Origin: Cellulosimicrobium terreum
Lineage (GTDB): Bacteria > Actinomycetota > Actinomycetes > Actinomycetales > Cellulomonadaceae
Assembly (NCBI GenBank): GCA_014803435.1
Contig: JACYFD010000002.1
Span: 597,026-661,025 of the forward strand
Length of the DNA stretch: 64,000 bases
Reading direction: 5' to 3'
This document shows, piece by piece, positions 51,959 to 61,867 of this stretch (within the stretch, counting starts at the first letter, position 1; each line of letters opens with the position of its first letter). Below the pieces are notes generated by a model. The model had not been told where the DNA came from. It worked only from the letters and a program-made list of their open reading frames with translations, and searched no databases. The translations under genes and the position numbers were made by a program.

Positions 51959-53941
51959 ATGGAGACGCTCATCCTGATCGGACTGCTCGGTGGCCTCATC
52001 ACCGGGATCTCGCCGTGCATCCTCCCGATGCTCCCCGTCATCTTCTTCGCGGGGGGCGTGCAGGGTGCCCGCAGCGCGCCCGACGCCGCCCGGAAGGGTC
52101 CCGCGCCCGACGCCGAGCCCGCCCGCGAGGGGAGCGTCTCGCCCTCGCTGTTCGCCGGGCTCCCGCAGGCGGTCGGTGCCGGCGGTCGCTCGCGCACCGT
52201 GTCGGCTCGTCCCTCGCGTGGCGGGACCGTCGCGATCGACCTGTCCGCGGACGACGACGCGGCGGACGCGCCGTCGTCGGTCTCGACGCCGCCCACCACG
52301 ACGGGAACCACCCGGTCGCAGCGGCGCCAGGGTCGGCGCTCCCTGCGGCCCTACCTCGTGATCGCCGGCCTCGTCCTGAGCTTCAGCGTCTTCACCCTCC
52401 TCGGCTCGCTCCTGCTGACGGCGCTCGGGCTGCCGCAGGACCTGCTGCGCTGGTCGGGGATCGTGCTCCTGGTCCTCATCGGTGTCGGCATGATCGTCCC
52501 GAGGTTCGAGGAGGTGCTGGAGCGGCCGTTCCAGCGCATCGCGGCGCTGGGCGCACGCAAGGGCGCAGCCCGGCAGGACCGTGGCGCGTTCGTCCTCGGC
52601 CTGGGCCTCGGCGTCCTGTACGTCCCGTGCGCCGGCCCGGTGCTCGCCGCGATCACGGTCGCGGGCGCGACGGGGAACATCGGGCCCGGGACCGTCGCGC
52701 TCACCGTCTCCTTCGCCGTCGGTGCCGCGATCCCGTTGCTCGTCTTCGCGCTCGCCGGCCGCCGGGTCGCCGAGCGGGTCAAGGGCTTCCAGAAGCACAC
52801 GCGCGGGATCCGGATCACGGGCGGGATCGTCATGATCGCGCTCGCCGGCGCGCTCGCGCTGAACCTTCCGGCCGCGCTCCAGCGCGCGCTGCCCGACTAC
52901 ACCGGCGCCCTGCAGCAGCAGGTCGACGAGAACGACACCGTCCGTGAGGCGCTCGACCTCGGCGGCCTCGTCACCGACGAGAACCGCGAGCTGTCCAACT
53001 GCTCCAACGGCGCCTCCGAGCTCGAGGACTGCGGCACCGCGCCCGCGATCCGCGGCATCGACACCTGGCTCAACACGCCCGACGGCGCCGCGCTCGACCT
53101 CGAGGGGCTGCGCGGGAAGGTCGTGCTCGTCGACTTCTGGACCTACTCGTGCATCAACTGCCAGCGGGCCATCCCGCACGTCAACGCCTGGTACGAGCAG
53201 TACCAGGACGTCGGTGAGGGCTTCGAGGTGATCGGCGTGCACACCCCCGAGTTCGCGTTCGAGCGCGAGACGCGCAACGTGGTCGCCGGCGCCGAGGACC
53301 TCGGCGTCACGTACCCGGTGGCCCAGGACAACTCCTACGCGACGTGGACGGCGTACCGGAACCGGTACTGGCCCGCGCAGTACCTGATCGACGCGGACGG
53401 GACCGTGCGGCACATCCGGTTCGGCGAGGGCGGCTACGCGGACACCGAGAACCTCGTGCGCGAGCTGCTCGCGGACGCGAACCCGGGAGTCGAGCTGCCC
53501 GAGCCGACCTCCGTCGGCGACGCGACCCCCGCGGGCGAGACGACCCCCGAGACGTACTTCTCCATCAAGCGCGTCGTGAACTACTCCGGGGAGCCGACGT
53601 ACGCCGCGGGAGAGCAGGAGTTCACGCTCACCGACGACCAGCCGCAGGACACGTTCTCGCTCGGTGGCGGGTGGGACGTGGACTTCCAGGGCGCGACGGC
53701 GGTGTCCGACGACGCGCAGGTCCGCCTCGCGTACCGGTCCACCGACGTGTTCGCCGTCCTGGGCGGCGAGGGCACCGTGACGGCGCGCGTGACGGCCGAC
53801 GGCCGCACGACCGAGCAGGAGATCGACGTCTCGGGCAACCCGACGCTCTATCCGGTGCTCGAGGGCGACGGCCCCACGCAGGGGACCGTCGAGCTCGACG
53901 TCCCGGCAGGGGTCCAGGTGTTCACCGCGACCTTCGGATGA
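51959..53941 (+). CDS. dipZ: DipZ: CcdA-thioredoxin fusion protein
   Basis: Moves reducing power across the membrane and uses it outside. 660 residues: CcdA-like helices with C20 (SPCILPM) and C224 (YVPCAGP), the redox pair; a long hydrophilic insert (about 40-125) between the first helices; an extracellular thioredoxin-like domain with C398-I-N-C401 in [10 protein letters not shown]; and a C-terminal beta domain with [18 protein letters not shown] as in mycobacterial DipZ. ATG 51959 is leaderless behind the SigK-type promoter. In M. tuberculosis dipZ lies between mpt70 and mpt83 in the SigK regulon. Confidence 0.93.
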   Translation: METLILIGLLGGLITGISPCILPMLPVIFFAGGVQGARSAPDAARKGPAPDAEPAREGSVSPSLFAGLPQAVGAGGRSRTVSARPSRGGTVAIDLSADDDAADAPSSVSTPPTTTGTTRSQRRQGRRSLRPYLVIAGLVLSFSVFTLLGSLLLTALGLPQDLLRWSGIVLLVLIGVGMIVPRFEEVLERPFQRIAALGARKGAARQDRGAFVLGLGLGVLYVPCAGPVLAAITVAGATGNIGPGTVALTVSFAVGAAIPLLVFALAGRRVAERVKGFQKHTRGIRITGGIVMIALAGALALNLPAALQRALPDYTGALQQQVDENDTVREALDLGGLVTDENRELSNCSNGASELEDCGTAPAIRGIDTWLNTPDGAALDLEGLRGKVVLVDFWTYSCINCQRAIPHVNAWYEQYQDVGEGFEVIGVHTPEFAFERETRNVVAGAEDLGVTYPVAQDNSYATWTAYRNRYWPAQYLIDADGTVRHIRFGEGGYADTENLVRELLADANPGVELPEPTSVGDATPAGETTPETYFSIKRVVNYSGEPTYAAGEQEFTLTDDQPQDTFSLGGGWDVDFQGATAVSDDAQVRLAYRSTDVFAVLGGEGTVTARVTADGRTTEQEIDVSGNPTLYPVLEGDGPTQGTVELDVPAGVQVFTATFG

Positions 53942-53948
53942 GCGTGGG

Positions 53949-53964
53949 GTCCGGGCGCCCGGAC
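53949..53964 (+). terminator. palindrome after dipZ
   Basis: Perfect 16-bp palindrome GTCCGGGCGCCCGGAC, 8 bp after the dipZ stop; a short hairpin terminator is likely. Confidence 0.4.
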
Positions 53965-54111
53965 AGGTGTCGGTCCGTGTGAGTTCAGAGGTGTACATTC
54001 CGGTCACCTGCTGCGAGGACACCGGACGTGTGCTGTTCCTGCGTCGTCGCCGCCGGCCTCGCCGGACGAGGGCGAGGGACGACGACGTGCCCGGGAACAG
54101 GAGCGGTACAC

Positions 54112-56115
54112 ATGGGTGGACGTTGGTTGCGGCGGATGGCAGCTGTCGTCGCCGGAGCGGTGATGGTGGCGAGCGGGGCGCTCGCCGGCGCGGCCGTGGC
54201 GACGGTGCCCGCCGACGGACCCCGAGCGATGTCGGCCGAGGTGCAGGATGTCGTCCGCGTCGAGGGCCTCGACTCGCCGCGGACGGTGATCCGCTCGGCG
54301 GACCCGCGGTCCTCCGCCGGTGACGAGTTCAGCGGGTCGCGCACGATCGGTGCCTGCCCACGGGGTCCCTTGTGCGCGCTGCGGGGCGAGGCACGAGCCG
54401 CGTGGGACTTCTCCGCAGGGCTCGAGGAAGCCGGCGTCGAGTCGCGGGACGTGCTCCGTGCGACGCTGCAGGCAACGGTGACGCCGGCACCGGCGTGCAC
54501 GTCGACCTCGCTCAGGGCGTTCCTCGTGGGCCCGGTGACCGGGTCGAGCAGCTGGTCCACGCACCGGACGACCTGGACCGGGTCCGGGGCGACCGGGAAG
54601 TCGGACGCCGCCTGTGCCAGGCAGGGCGAGATCTCGTGGGAGCTGACCGACTCCGTTCGTGATGCTCTCGCCGAGGGTCGTCCGGTGGCACTGGGGGTCG
54701 CGCTCACCCGCGCCGGGCTCGTGCGGATCGGTGCGGACGTGTCGCTGAGCGTGGAGCTCGGTGCGGCCGCACCGAGCGCGGTCGGAGCGGGGACCAGCGA
54801 CCCGCAGTCCGCGTGCGTCGTGGGCAAGGACCGCCCTGCTGTCCGGTCCGCCACCCCGATGCTCCGGGCGGACCTCAGGGGGGACGGCAGCATCGGCGCC
54901 CGGTTCGCGGTGTTCGATCTGGAGGACGGGACGGAGCTCTGGTCGGAAGAGACGACACCGCGCAGCGGCGGGACGCAGGCTACGGTGCGCGTCGCAGCCG
55001 ACGTGATGGTTGACGGCCGCGCCTACGCGTGGGAGGTGCGTGCGGCCACCCCCGACGGGGGCTGGAGCGCACCGAGCTCGTGCGAGCTCGTGGTGGACCT
55101 CACGAGCCCCGAGCGCGAGCCCGGGGTCACCCCGGTCGAGGGAGAGCCCGCTGTCTACCGCGAGGGTGTCCTCTCCGGTGGCGTGGGCATCCCCGGAGCC
55201 TTCGTGCTCTCGTCCGACGAGGCCGACGTCATGATCGCGTACTCCTTCCGAAGCTCCGACGCCCTCATCGACACGGTGTCTCCGGGGACCCGAGTCGAGT
55301 TCGTCCCGACGTCCTCTGGTCCTTACACGCTCTTCGTGCGCGCCGTGGACAGGTCCGGCCGGTCGGGCCCGCTGGGCAGCTACGACATCAGGGTCGCGTC
55401 TGCGTCGCCGCAGCGCTGGTCCTTCTCGGAGGGGTCGGGTCTCCAGACGCAGGCCGACTCGAGCACCGCCACCCTGCACCTGTCCGACGACGCGCTGTGG
55501 GGGGACGGCCTGTGGGCCGAGTTCGGCTGGGACCCGAGCGACCGAGGTCTCGTCCTGCCAGGTGACGGCTCGGCCGCGTGGTCCGAGACGCCGCTGGTGG
55601 CGACGGGCGGGTCGTACACGGTAGGCGTGACCGTCCGTGCCGACGATGCCGGTCGCACCCGGGTGGCAGTGAGCCAGGCAGGTGAACGGTCCAGCGCCTT
55701 CGCGCTCGGTCAGCGCAAGGACGCCGCTTGTGGCACCGCGTCGGGGTCGTGCTGGGCGTTCTGGACCTGGGGGGCGGACGCCTCCGACGCCACACCGACC
55801 GTCGCGCTCTCGGGCATGGACGTGCACGCCGGGCACTGGGTTCGCCTGACCGCTGTGCGCGACTCGTCAGGAGGCGAGAACCGCTTGTACGTGTGCGAGC
55901 TCGGGACGGCCGCGGAGCCTCTGTCCGCGGACGTGGTTCTGGCCGCGACCGCCCCGGCCCCTGCACCCGGCTGGGCTTCGTCGGGCGGGTTCCAGATCGG
56001 GCGACGCGGTGTCGACGGCAGCTGGAGCTCCCCGTGGGCGGGGTCGATCGATCGTCTGAGCATCACCGAGGGCATGCTCTCGAGCACCTCGATCTTCCGC
56101 GAGTGCAGCAGCTGA
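54112..56115 (+). CDS. secreted LamG-like domain protein
   Basis: 667 residues. Signal peptide WLRRMAAVVAGAVMVASGALAGAAVA near 4-30. An N-terminal jelly-roll-like domain of the DNRLRE type (RAAWDFSAGLEEAGVESRDVL, TTWTGSGATGKS), an Fn3-like middle part (ARFAVFDLEDGTELWSEE and YAWEVRAATPDGGWS) and a C-terminal LamG/concanavalin-like domain (WSFSEGSGLQTQ to GSIDRLSITEGML). ATG 54112 follows AGGAG with 8-nt spacing; upstream ATGs lack it. No catalytic motif, so probably carbohydrate binding or structural. Similar proteins are common in Streptomyces and Cellulomonas. Confidence 0.82.
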   Translation: MGGRWLRRMAAVVAGAVMVASGALAGAAVATVPADGPRAMSAEVQDVVRVEGLDSPRTVIRSADPRSSAGDEFSGSRTIGACPRGPLCALRGEARAAWDFSAGLEEAGVESRDVLRATLQATVTPAPACTSTSLRAFLVGPVTGSSSWSTHRTTWTGSGATGKSDAACARQGEISWELTDSVRDALAEGRPVALGVALTRAGLVRIGADVSLSVELGAAAPSAVGAGTSDPQSACVVGKDRPAVRSATPMLRADLRGDGSIGARFAVFDLEDGTELWSEETTPRSGGTQATVRVAADVMVDGRAYAWEVRAATPDGGWSAPSSCELVVDLTSPEREPGVTPVEGEPAVYREGVLSGGVGIPGAFVLSSDEADVMIAYSFRSSDALIDTVSPGTRVEFVPTSSGPYTLFVRAVDRSGRSGPLGSYDIRVASASPQRWSFSEGSGLQTQADSSTATLHLSDDALWGDGLWAEFGWDPSDRGLVLPGDGSAAWSETPLVATGGSYTVGVTVRADDAGRTRVAVSQAGERSSAFALGQRKDAACGTASGSCWAFWTWGADASDATPTVALSGMDVHAGHWVRLTAVRDSSGGENRLYVCELGTAAEPLSADVVLAATAPAPAPGWASSGGFQIGRRGVDGSWSSPWAGSIDRLSITEGMLSSTSIFRECSS

Positions 56116-56125
56116 GACCCGCGCC

Positions 56126-56154
56126 CCGTCGGGCCGGGTCCACTGGCCCGGCGG
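56126..56154. terminator. bidirectional terminator between convergent genes
   Basis: CCGTCGGGCC (56126-56135) / GGCCCGGCGG (56145-56154), ten pairs with one GU, in the 46-bp gap between the LamG and DUF4232 genes. Confidence 0.5.
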
Positions 56155-56161
56155 GTGACGG

Positions 56162-57535
56162 CTACGGTTCGCCGGGCTCGACCCAGGGTGCCCACGGTGT
56201 GACGGTGGCGGTCGCGCCGTCGAGCAGGTCGAGACCGCCCTGCGCCCCGGGGACGTCCGCGAAGGGCACGACGCTCTCGGCGGAACCGGGGACCGGCGCG
56301 ACGAGCAGGCTCGTCACGAGCGCCGGACCGTCTGCGGTCGGCCCTCCACGCCACGAGAGGGTCGACTGCGCGCGGTCCCCCGGGGCGAGCGTGACTGGTG
56401 ACCCGACGGCGACCGTGTCCGGCTCGACGAGCACCTCCTGCTCGTTCCCGTCGGACGCGACGAAGCGCAGGTCGGGGCTGCCCGCGAGGACGCACGGGGT
56501 GTCGTCGCGGTTCGATGCCGTGATGGTGAGGAAGCGACGCCCCGACGCCGCGTCGAACCAGGCGGCGCCGAGCGTGAGGAGGTCCGCCTCGCAGGTCGTC
56601 GCCCCGGCCGCGGCGGACCGGGGCTTCGTCCCCGCGACGTAGCCGGAGCGCACGGCCGCCGGGTCGTCGTCGGTGGCGCCGTGCACCTGGAACGGCAGGG
56701 GCTCGCCGTCGTGGGTGACGTCCTCCAGCCAGTCGGCGACGGCGTCGGGCCCGTCCTCGGTCCGTACCGTCAGCAGGGGCGTCGAGGGCAGCGTGCTCCG
56801 GGTCGCCTCGTACGCGACCTGGACGACGCCGGACCGTTCGGCGGCCGCGGCGAGCAGCGCTACGACGTCACGCGGTGGGACCTGGCTCATGTCGCCCGCA
56901 AAGTAGCCGACCGCGTACCCGTCCACCGTGAGGTCGCTCAGCCCCCGGTCGAGGTCGGTCGCGAGGTCGACGACCGGGACGAGGTCGGCGTTCGTGGCGA
57001 CCAGGGCCGAGGCCCACCCGCCCTCGATCACGACCGACAGGACCCGAGGGTCGTCGGCGAGGGCGACGGCGTCGCCGACCGGGTCGGTGCCGAGGTCGGC
57101 GACCTCGCCGGCCTCGCCCGTGACCGGACCGGGGAGCGCGACGCGCAGCGTCGCGCCGTCCGAGGCAGTCCCGGAGACGGTGAGCGTCCAGCCGTCCCGG
57201 GGGTACGCAGCCGCGACCAGGTCTCGAGCGGTGTCCGCCGCGAGCTGCGCGTCGGCCGGAGCGGGGAGCGGCTGGTCGAGCGTGACCGTGACCTGGCCGA
57301 GCGACGCGGTGGTCGCCGGGACGGTGACGTCGGCGACGCCGTCGAGCGCCCGCAACGCGTCGGCGAGACCTTCGTGCCCGGACCTCGGCACGCTGGCGGG
57401 CGGCGACGAGCGAGGCACCTGCCCGACGGCGTCGGGCAGGACGCGCGGTCCGACGACCGCGGCGCCCACGGCGAGCACCACGCCCGCGGCCACGCCGAGG
57501 GCGATCTTCCAGCGGGGCCGTGCGTCGTCGTCCAC
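56162..57535 (-). CDS. membrane-anchored DUF4232 protein
   Basis: 457 residues from GTG 57535. One N-terminal membrane helix (WKIALGVAAGVVLAVGAAVVG) and a large external part: a middle region of repeated alpha-beta units rich in DLVPVVDLATDL-like strands, and a C-terminal DUF4232-like domain with ADLLTLGAAWFDAASGRRFLTITASNRDDTPCVLAGSP. Two Cys in that domain likely pair. No catalytic motif. GTG 57535 is leaderless behind TAGCGT; the frame upstream is open but unrelated. Function unknown; secreted DUF4232 proteins are frequent in actinobacteria. Confidence 0.78.
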   Translation of the reverse strand: MDDDARPRWKIALGVAAGVVLAVGAAVVGPRVLPDAVGQVPRSSPPASVPRSGHEGLADALRALDGVADVTVPATTASLGQVTVTLDQPLPAPADAQLAADTARDLVAAAYPRDGWTLTVSGTASDGATLRVALPGPVTGEAGEVADLGTDPVGDAVALADDPRVLSVVIEGGWASALVATNADLVPVVDLATDLDRGLSDLTVDGYAVGYFAGDMSQVPPRDVVALLAAAAERSGVVQVAYEATRSTLPSTPLLTVRTEDGPDAVADWLEDVTHDGEPLPFQVHGATDDDPAAVRSGYVAGTKPRSAAAGATTCEADLLTLGAAWFDAASGRRFLTITASNRDDTPCVLAGSPDLRFVASDGNEQEVLVEPDTVAVGSPVTLAPGDRAQSTLSWRGGPTADGPALVTSLLVAPVPGSAESVVPFADVPGAQGGLDLLDGATATVTPWAPWVEPGEP

Positions 57536-57542
57536 GGGCGTG

Positions 57543-57548
57543 ACGCTA
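57543..57548 (-). promoter_or_regulatory. -10 element of the DUF4232 gene (leaderless)
   Basis: TAGCGT on the minus strand ends 7 nt before GTG 57535. Confidence 0.45.
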
Positions 57549-57701
57549 CCGAGAGGTACCCCGGAGCGGGCGCGTGCGCGCAGGACGTGCACCTGGCCTC
57601 CACGGGTGGCGACCGACGATCGTTCAGGACATCGAGGGATGACCTGGACATCGTCACGAAGTGGTGGACTACCAGGATTCCCCGCGTGCAGCAACATCTG
57701 G

Positions 57702-57707
57702 CATGAT
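57702..57707 (+). promoter_or_regulatory. -10 element of the DUF2625 gene (leaderless)
   Basis: CATGAT ends 6 nt before ATG 57714. Confidence 0.35.
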
Positions 57708-57713
57708 CCGGCC

Positions 57714-58427
57714 ATGACCCTGAAGTCGGCAGCGGAGCTCGCTGCTGTCGACGACCCCGCGTGGCCGACGCTCGCGCGCATGCTCGGACGGGCCGGGGTC
57801 GAGATCGTCCCTGCACCCGCGTGGTCGCTCGACGTCCTCTTCCGGCTCCAGGTCACGGTGCGCTCGACCTTGGGAGCGCTTGCACTGCACACCGGCGGCG
57901 TCCTCGTCGACGGTGGCTGGCTCCGCCTGCTCGGCGGGGGTGGCGACGGGCTCCCGGACCTCGCGTCGGTGAACGGGCTGGGTGACCCCGACGAGCGTGC
58001 GGTCGTGCCGTCGGTCCTCGTCGTGGCGTACGACGTCCTCGGCGGGACGTTCGCGATCAATGGCGGGGGACTGGCCGGCCCGCTCGGCAACGTCCACTAC
58101 TTCGACCCGGTGTCGCTCGACTGGCTGGACCTCGGGTTCGGGCAGGGCGCGTTCCTCGAGTGGGCCGCGAGCGGCGGGTCGGCCGCGTTCTACGCCCCCG
58201 TGCGCTGGCCGGGCTGGCACGCCGAGGTCGGCACCGTCCGGCTGGACGAGGGCCTGAACGTCTACCCGCCGCTGTGGTCCGAGGAGGGGCGCGACGTCGC
58301 GCGGGCGTCGCGGACCGTCGTGCCGCTCGCCGAGCTGGTCGACTGGCACTTCGAGATGGCCGAGCGCATGGCGCCTGTCGACGACGAGGACTGGCGGCCC
58401 GGCGACCTGGACCCCCTGGGCCCCTGA
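57714..58427 (+). CDS. DUF2625 family protein
   Basis: 237 residues, soluble, no signal peptide. Family hallmarks: VDGGWLRLLGGGG near 65, GGTFAINGGGLAGPLGNVHYFDPVSLDWLDL near 110-140 and WPGWHAEVGTVRLDEGLNVYPPLW near 165. Function unknown; E. coli homologue is an uncharacterised YbcL-distant protein. ATG 57714 is leaderless. It stands alone between divergent DUF4232 and the GntR gene 88 bp downstream. Confidence 0.82.
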   Translation: MTLKSAAELAAVDDPAWPTLARMLGRAGVEIVPAPAWSLDVLFRLQVTVRSTLGALALHTGGVLVDGGWLRLLGGGGDGLPDLASVNGLGDPDERAVVPSVLVVAYDVLGGTFAINGGGLAGPLGNVHYFDPVSLDWLDLGFGQGAFLEWAASGGSAAFYAPVRWPGWHAEVGTVRLDEGLNVYPPLWSEEGRDVARASRTVVPLAELVDWHFEMAERMAPVDDEDWRPGDLDPLGP

Positions 58428-58474
58428 GCGGACCGTGCCCGCCGTCGTGCGGCTCGTTAACCCCCCGCTCCGGA

Positions 58475-58490
58475 CACCTGTATACAAGTG
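58475..58490. promoter_or_regulatory. GntR operator of the prp operon
   Basis: CACCTGTATACAAGTG, a 16-bp near-perfect palindrome (one mismatched pair) around TGTATACA, 25 bp before the regulator start and just upstream of its -10 (CACGAT). It stands out in GC-rich DNA and fits the FCD group of GntR proteins. Confidence 0.65.
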
Positions 58491-58503
58491 CGCAGGAGCG
58501 TGC

Positions 58504-58509
58504 CACGAT
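58504..58509 (+). promoter_or_regulatory. -10 element of the prp regulator (leaderless)
   Basis: CACGAT ends 6 nt before GTG 58516; the operator lies 13 bp further upstream. Confidence 0.35.
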
Positions 58510-58515
58510 GGGACC

Positions 58516-59268
58516 GTGACGACGACGCCGGACCTGCGCCCCGCAGCCGGGTACCTCGGTCTGCCGGAGGGCCCCGACCCTGCGCTCGCACGACGCCAGT
58601 CCGGCGCGCGCGCCGTGTACGAGCTGCTGCGCGGTCACATCATCGACGGGACGCTCGAGCCGGGCGAACGCCTCACCGAGCCGGTCCTCGCTGGCCGGCT
58701 GGGGGTGTCGCGCACACCGGTGCGCGAGGCGCTGCGGCTGCTGCAGGCGGAGGCTCTCGTCGTCGAGCTCCCCACGGGCGGCGTGCGCGTCGCACCGCTC
58801 GACGTCGCGGACGCGCGCCGCGTCTACGAGGTCCGCGCCCGGCTCGAGGGCCTGCTCGCCCGGGACGCGTGCGAGCGTGCGACGCCGGACGACGTCGCGA
58901 GGCTCGTCCGCCTCGTCACCCTCATGGGCGCCGTGCGCGACCACGAGGACGAGGTCCTGCGCGTCGGCGCCCAGTTCCACGGCGAGATCGAGGCTCTCGC
59001 CGACAACCGCTGGTGCTCGGCGCTGCTGCGCCAGATCCGCGGCCACGTCGACCGGTACCGCGCGCTCGCCGCCCGCGGCCGCGTCGGGACGACCGACCAC
59101 GTGGACGAGCACCGGGCCGTCGCCGACGCCTTCGCGCGCGGCGACGCGACCGCCGCCGAGGCCGCGATGGTCGCCCACATCGACCGCAGCGCAGCGCTCG
59201 CCGACCAGGCCCTGCGTGCTGCTGACCACCCCACGACCACCGACCCTGCCCGGAACGACGAGAGCTGA
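58516..59268 (+). CDS. GntR/FCD family regulator of the 2-methylcitrate operon
   Basis: 250 residues: winged HTH ([52 protein letters not shown] by positions 35-88) and a helical FCD domain with metal-binding His in [10 protein letters not shown] and [13 protein letters not shown] 58516 is leaderless. Seven bp separate its stop from prpD, so it is the first gene of the operon and autoregulated through the palindrome at 58475. The effector is probably 2-methylcitrate or propionyl-CoA-derived acid, by context. Confidence 0.88.
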   Translation: MTTTPDLRPAAGYLGLPEGPDPALARRQSGARAVYELLRGHIIDGTLEPGERLTEPVLAGRLGVSRTPVREALRLLQAEALVVELPTGGVRVAPLDVADARRVYEVRARLEGLLARDACERATPDDVARLVRLVTLMGAVRDHEDEVLRVGAQFHGEIEALADNRWCSALLRQIRGHVDRYRALAARGRVGTTDHVDEHRAVADAFARGDATAAEAAMVAHIDRSAALADQALRAADHPTTTDPARNDES

Positions 59269-59275
59269 GCCACCG

Positions 59276-60868
59276 ATGCCGTACACCCACCACCTGCGTG
59301 TCTACCCGAGCGCGGAACCGCTCGCCCGCACGGACCAGCTCGCGTGGAAGCTCGCCGAGCTCGCGACGGACCCCGTCGAGGTCACCGCCGAGGTCGCGGA
59401 CATGGTGATCAACCGCGTCATCGACAACGCCGCGGTCGCCGCCGCGAGCCTCACCCGGGGCCCGGCCGTCGCAGCGCGCGGGCAGGCGCTCGCCCACCCG
59501 TACACGCCCGGCGCCACGGTCTTCGGGTGCGGGCTCGCGACGCGCACGAGCCCCGAGTGGGCCGCGTGGGCGAACGGCGTCGCCGTGCGCGAGCTGGACT
59601 TCCACGACACGTTCCTCGCTGCCGAGTACTCCCACCCGGGCGACAACATCCCGCCGATCCTCGCGGTCGCGCAGCACGCCGGGGCCGACGGGGCGGCGCT
59701 GGTCCGCGCTGTCGCGACCGGGTACGAGATCCAGGTCGACCTCGTCCGGGCCATCTCGTTGCACCGGCACAAGATCGACCACGTCGCGCACCTCGGGCCG
59801 TCGGCCGCGGCGGGGATCGGGACGCTGCTCGGCCTCGACACGGAGACGGTGTTCCAGGCGATCGGCCAGGCCCTGCACACGACGACGGCCACCCGCCAGT
59901 CCCGCAAGGGGCAGATCTCGACCTGGAAGGCGCACGCGCCCGCGTTCGCGGGAAAGGTCGCGGTCGAGGCCGTGGACCGCGCGATGCGCGGCCAGACCTC
60001 GCCCGAGCCGATCTACGAGGGTGAGGACGGCGTGGTCGCGTGGATGCTCGACGGGCCCGACGCCGCGTACGACGTCGTGCTCCCGGGCCCGGGGGAGGCG
60101 AAGACCGCGATCCTCGACACGTACACCAAGGAGCACTCCGCGGAGTACCAGTCGCAGGCGCTCATCGACCTCGCGCGGGCACTGCACGACGAGCACCCGT
60201 GGCTCGCGGACCCAGAGAACGTGACGTCGGTCGTGATCCACACGAGCCACCACACGCACTTCGTCATCGGCTCCGGCGCGAACGACCCGCAGAAGTACGA
60301 CCCGACGGCGTCGCGCGAGACCCTCGACCACTCGATCCCGTACATCTTCGCGGTCGCGCTGCAGGACGGCGGGTGGCACCACGTCGACTCCTACGCGCCC
60401 GAGCGGGCGGCCCGCCCGGACACGGTCGAGCTGTGGGGCAGGGTCACCACCGCCGAGGACCCGGAGTGGACGCGGCGGTACCACGCCACCGATCCGGCCG
60501 AGAAGGCGTTCGGGGGCCGGGTGGAGATCGAGCTCGCCGACGGCGGAAGGATCGTCCAGGAGATCGCCGTCGCCGACGCGCACCCGCTCGGAGCCCGCCC
60601 GTTCGGCCGCGAGCAGTACGTGCGCAAGTTCCGCACGCTCGCCGCGGGCGTCCTGGAGGACGCGGAGATCGAGCGGTTCCTCGAGCTCGCGCAGCGGCTC
60701 CCGGCGCTCACGCCCGCCGAGGTCCGCGAGCTGACGATCGTCGGACGCCCGGGCCTGCTCGACTCCGTGCCCACGCCGACCGGTCTCTTCGAGCTCGGTC
60801 GCGACACCGTCGACGTCGACGGCGAGGGGTTCACCATGCACGACCCGGCCGAGGGGGAGGGGGCCTGA
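59276..60868 (+). CDS. prpD: 2-methylcitrate dehydratase PrpD
   Basis: Dehydrates 2-methylcitrate to 2-methylaconitate. 530 residues with MmgE/PrpD family motifs: [26 protein letters not shown] near 105, [26 protein letters not shown] near 210 and [22 protein letters not shown] near 325. ATG 59276 follows GAGAG, and its stop overlaps prpB by one base (TGATG). The metal-free PrpD type is seen, so aconitase elsewhere would complete the isomerisation. Confidence 0.95.
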   Translation: MPYTHHLRVYPSAEPLARTDQLAWKLAELATDPVEVTAEVADMVINRVIDNAAVAAASLTRGPAVAARGQALAHPYTPGATVFGCGLATRTSPEWAAWANGVAVRELDFHDTFLAAEYSHPGDNIPPILAVAQHAGADGAALVRAVATGYEIQVDLVRAISLHRHKIDHVAHLGPSAAAGIGTLLGLDTETVFQAIGQALHTTTATRQSRKGQISTWKAHAPAFAGKVAVEAVDRAMRGQTSPEPIYEGEDGVVAWMLDGPDAAYDVVLPGPGEAKTAILDTYTKEHSAEYQSQALIDLARALHDEHPWLADPENVTSVVIHTSHHTHFVIGSGANDPQKYDPTASRETLDHSIPYIFAVALQDGGWHHVDSYAPERAARPDTVELWGRVTTAEDPEWTRRYHATDPAEKAFGGRVEIELADGGRIVQEIAVADAHPLGARPFGREQYVRKFRTLAAGVLEDAEIERFLELAQRLPALTPAEVRELTIVGRPGLLDSVPTPTGLFELGRDTVDVDGEGFTMHDPAEGEGA

Positions 60869-61785
60869 TGCTGTACAGCCAGGTGACGCCGTCGGACAAG
60901 CGACGGACGTTCCGCGACGCGCTCGCGACCGCGCGGAGCACCGGTGAGCCCCTGCGGCTTCCCGGGGCGTTCAACCCGCTCTCCGCCCGGCTGATCCAGG
61001 ACAAGGGCTTCGAGGGTGTGTACGTGTCCGGGGCGGTGCTGTCGGCGGACCTGGGCCTGCCGGACATCGGGCTCACCACGCTCACGGAGGTCGCGGGGCG
61101 CTCGCAGCAGATCGCGCGCGTCACCGACCTGCCCGCGCTCGTCGACGCCGACACGGGGTTCGGCGAGCCGATGAACGTGGCGCGCACCATCCAGACGCTC
61201 GAGGACGCCGGGGTCGCCGGGGCGCACATCGAGGACCAGGTGAACCCCAAGCGCTGCGGGCACCTCGACGGCAAGGAGGTCGTCGGCCTCGACGAGGCCG
61301 CGAAGCGCATCCGGGCCGCCGCCGACGCGCGCCGCGACCCCGGCTTCCTCGTCATGGCGCGCACCGACGTGCGCGGGACGGTCCCGGGCCCGGACGGGCT
61401 GCGGGTCGCGATCGACCGGGCCAAGGCGCTCGTCGACGCCGGGGCGGACGCGATCTTCCCCGAGGCGATGAAGGACCTGGCGGAGTTCGAGGCCGTCGCG
61501 TCGGCGGTCGACGTCCCGGTGCTCGCCAACATGACGGAGTTCGGCAAGTCCGAGCTCTTCACCCGGCGCCAGCTCGGCGACGCCGGCGTCGCGCTCATCA
61601 TCTACCCGGTGACACTGCTGCGGATCGCCATGGGCGCGGCCGAGCGCGCGCTCGAGGAGATCGCCGGGACCGGGACACAGGCCGGGCAGGTCGAGGGCAT
61701 GCAGACACGCGCCCGCCTGTACGAGCTCCTCGACTACGCCGCGTACAACCAGTTCGACGAGGGCATCTTCACCTACCGTCCCTGA
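60868..61785 (+). CDS. prpB: methylisocitrate lyase PrpB
   Basis: Cleaves 2-methylisocitrate to pyruvate and succinate. 305 residues, PEP mutase/isocitrate lyase barrel: LPGAFNPLSARLIQDKGFEGVYVSG at the N-terminus, LVDADTGFGE near 91-100, IEDQVNPKRCGH near 120 with the catalytic KRCGH, and ARTDVRG. Start ATG 60868 overlaps prpD. A strong hairpin follows the stop at 61792-61844. Confidence 0.96.
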   Translation: MLYSQVTPSDKRRTFRDALATARSTGEPLRLPGAFNPLSARLIQDKGFEGVYVSGAVLSADLGLPDIGLTTLTEVAGRSQQIARVTDLPALVDADTGFGEPMNVARTIQTLEDAGVAGAHIEDQVNPKRCGHLDGKEVVGLDEAAKRIRAAADARRDPGFLVMARTDVRGTVPGPDGLRVAIDRAKALVDAGADAIFPEAMKDLAEFEAVASAVDVPVLANMTEFGKSELFTRRQLGDAGVALIIYPVTLLRIAMGAAERALEEIAGTGTQAGQVEGMQTRARLYELLDYAAYNQFDEGIFTYRP

Positions 61786-61791
61786 GGAACC

Positions 61792-61844
61792 ACGAGTTGT
61801 CAGCATCCCAGGGGACACCGGACCGGTGGGTGCTGACAACTCGT
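61792..61844 (+). terminator. hairpin between prpB and prpC
   Basis: Perfect 14-bp arms ACGAGTTGTCAGCA (61792-61805) and TGCTGACAACTCGT (61831-61844), then CCC/GGG after a bulged T. No T-run. It lies 7 bp after prpB and 24 bp before prpC and is more AT-rich than its surroundings. Confidence 0.55.
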
Positions 61845-61867
61845 ATCAGACACGAAGGAGCGAGCAC

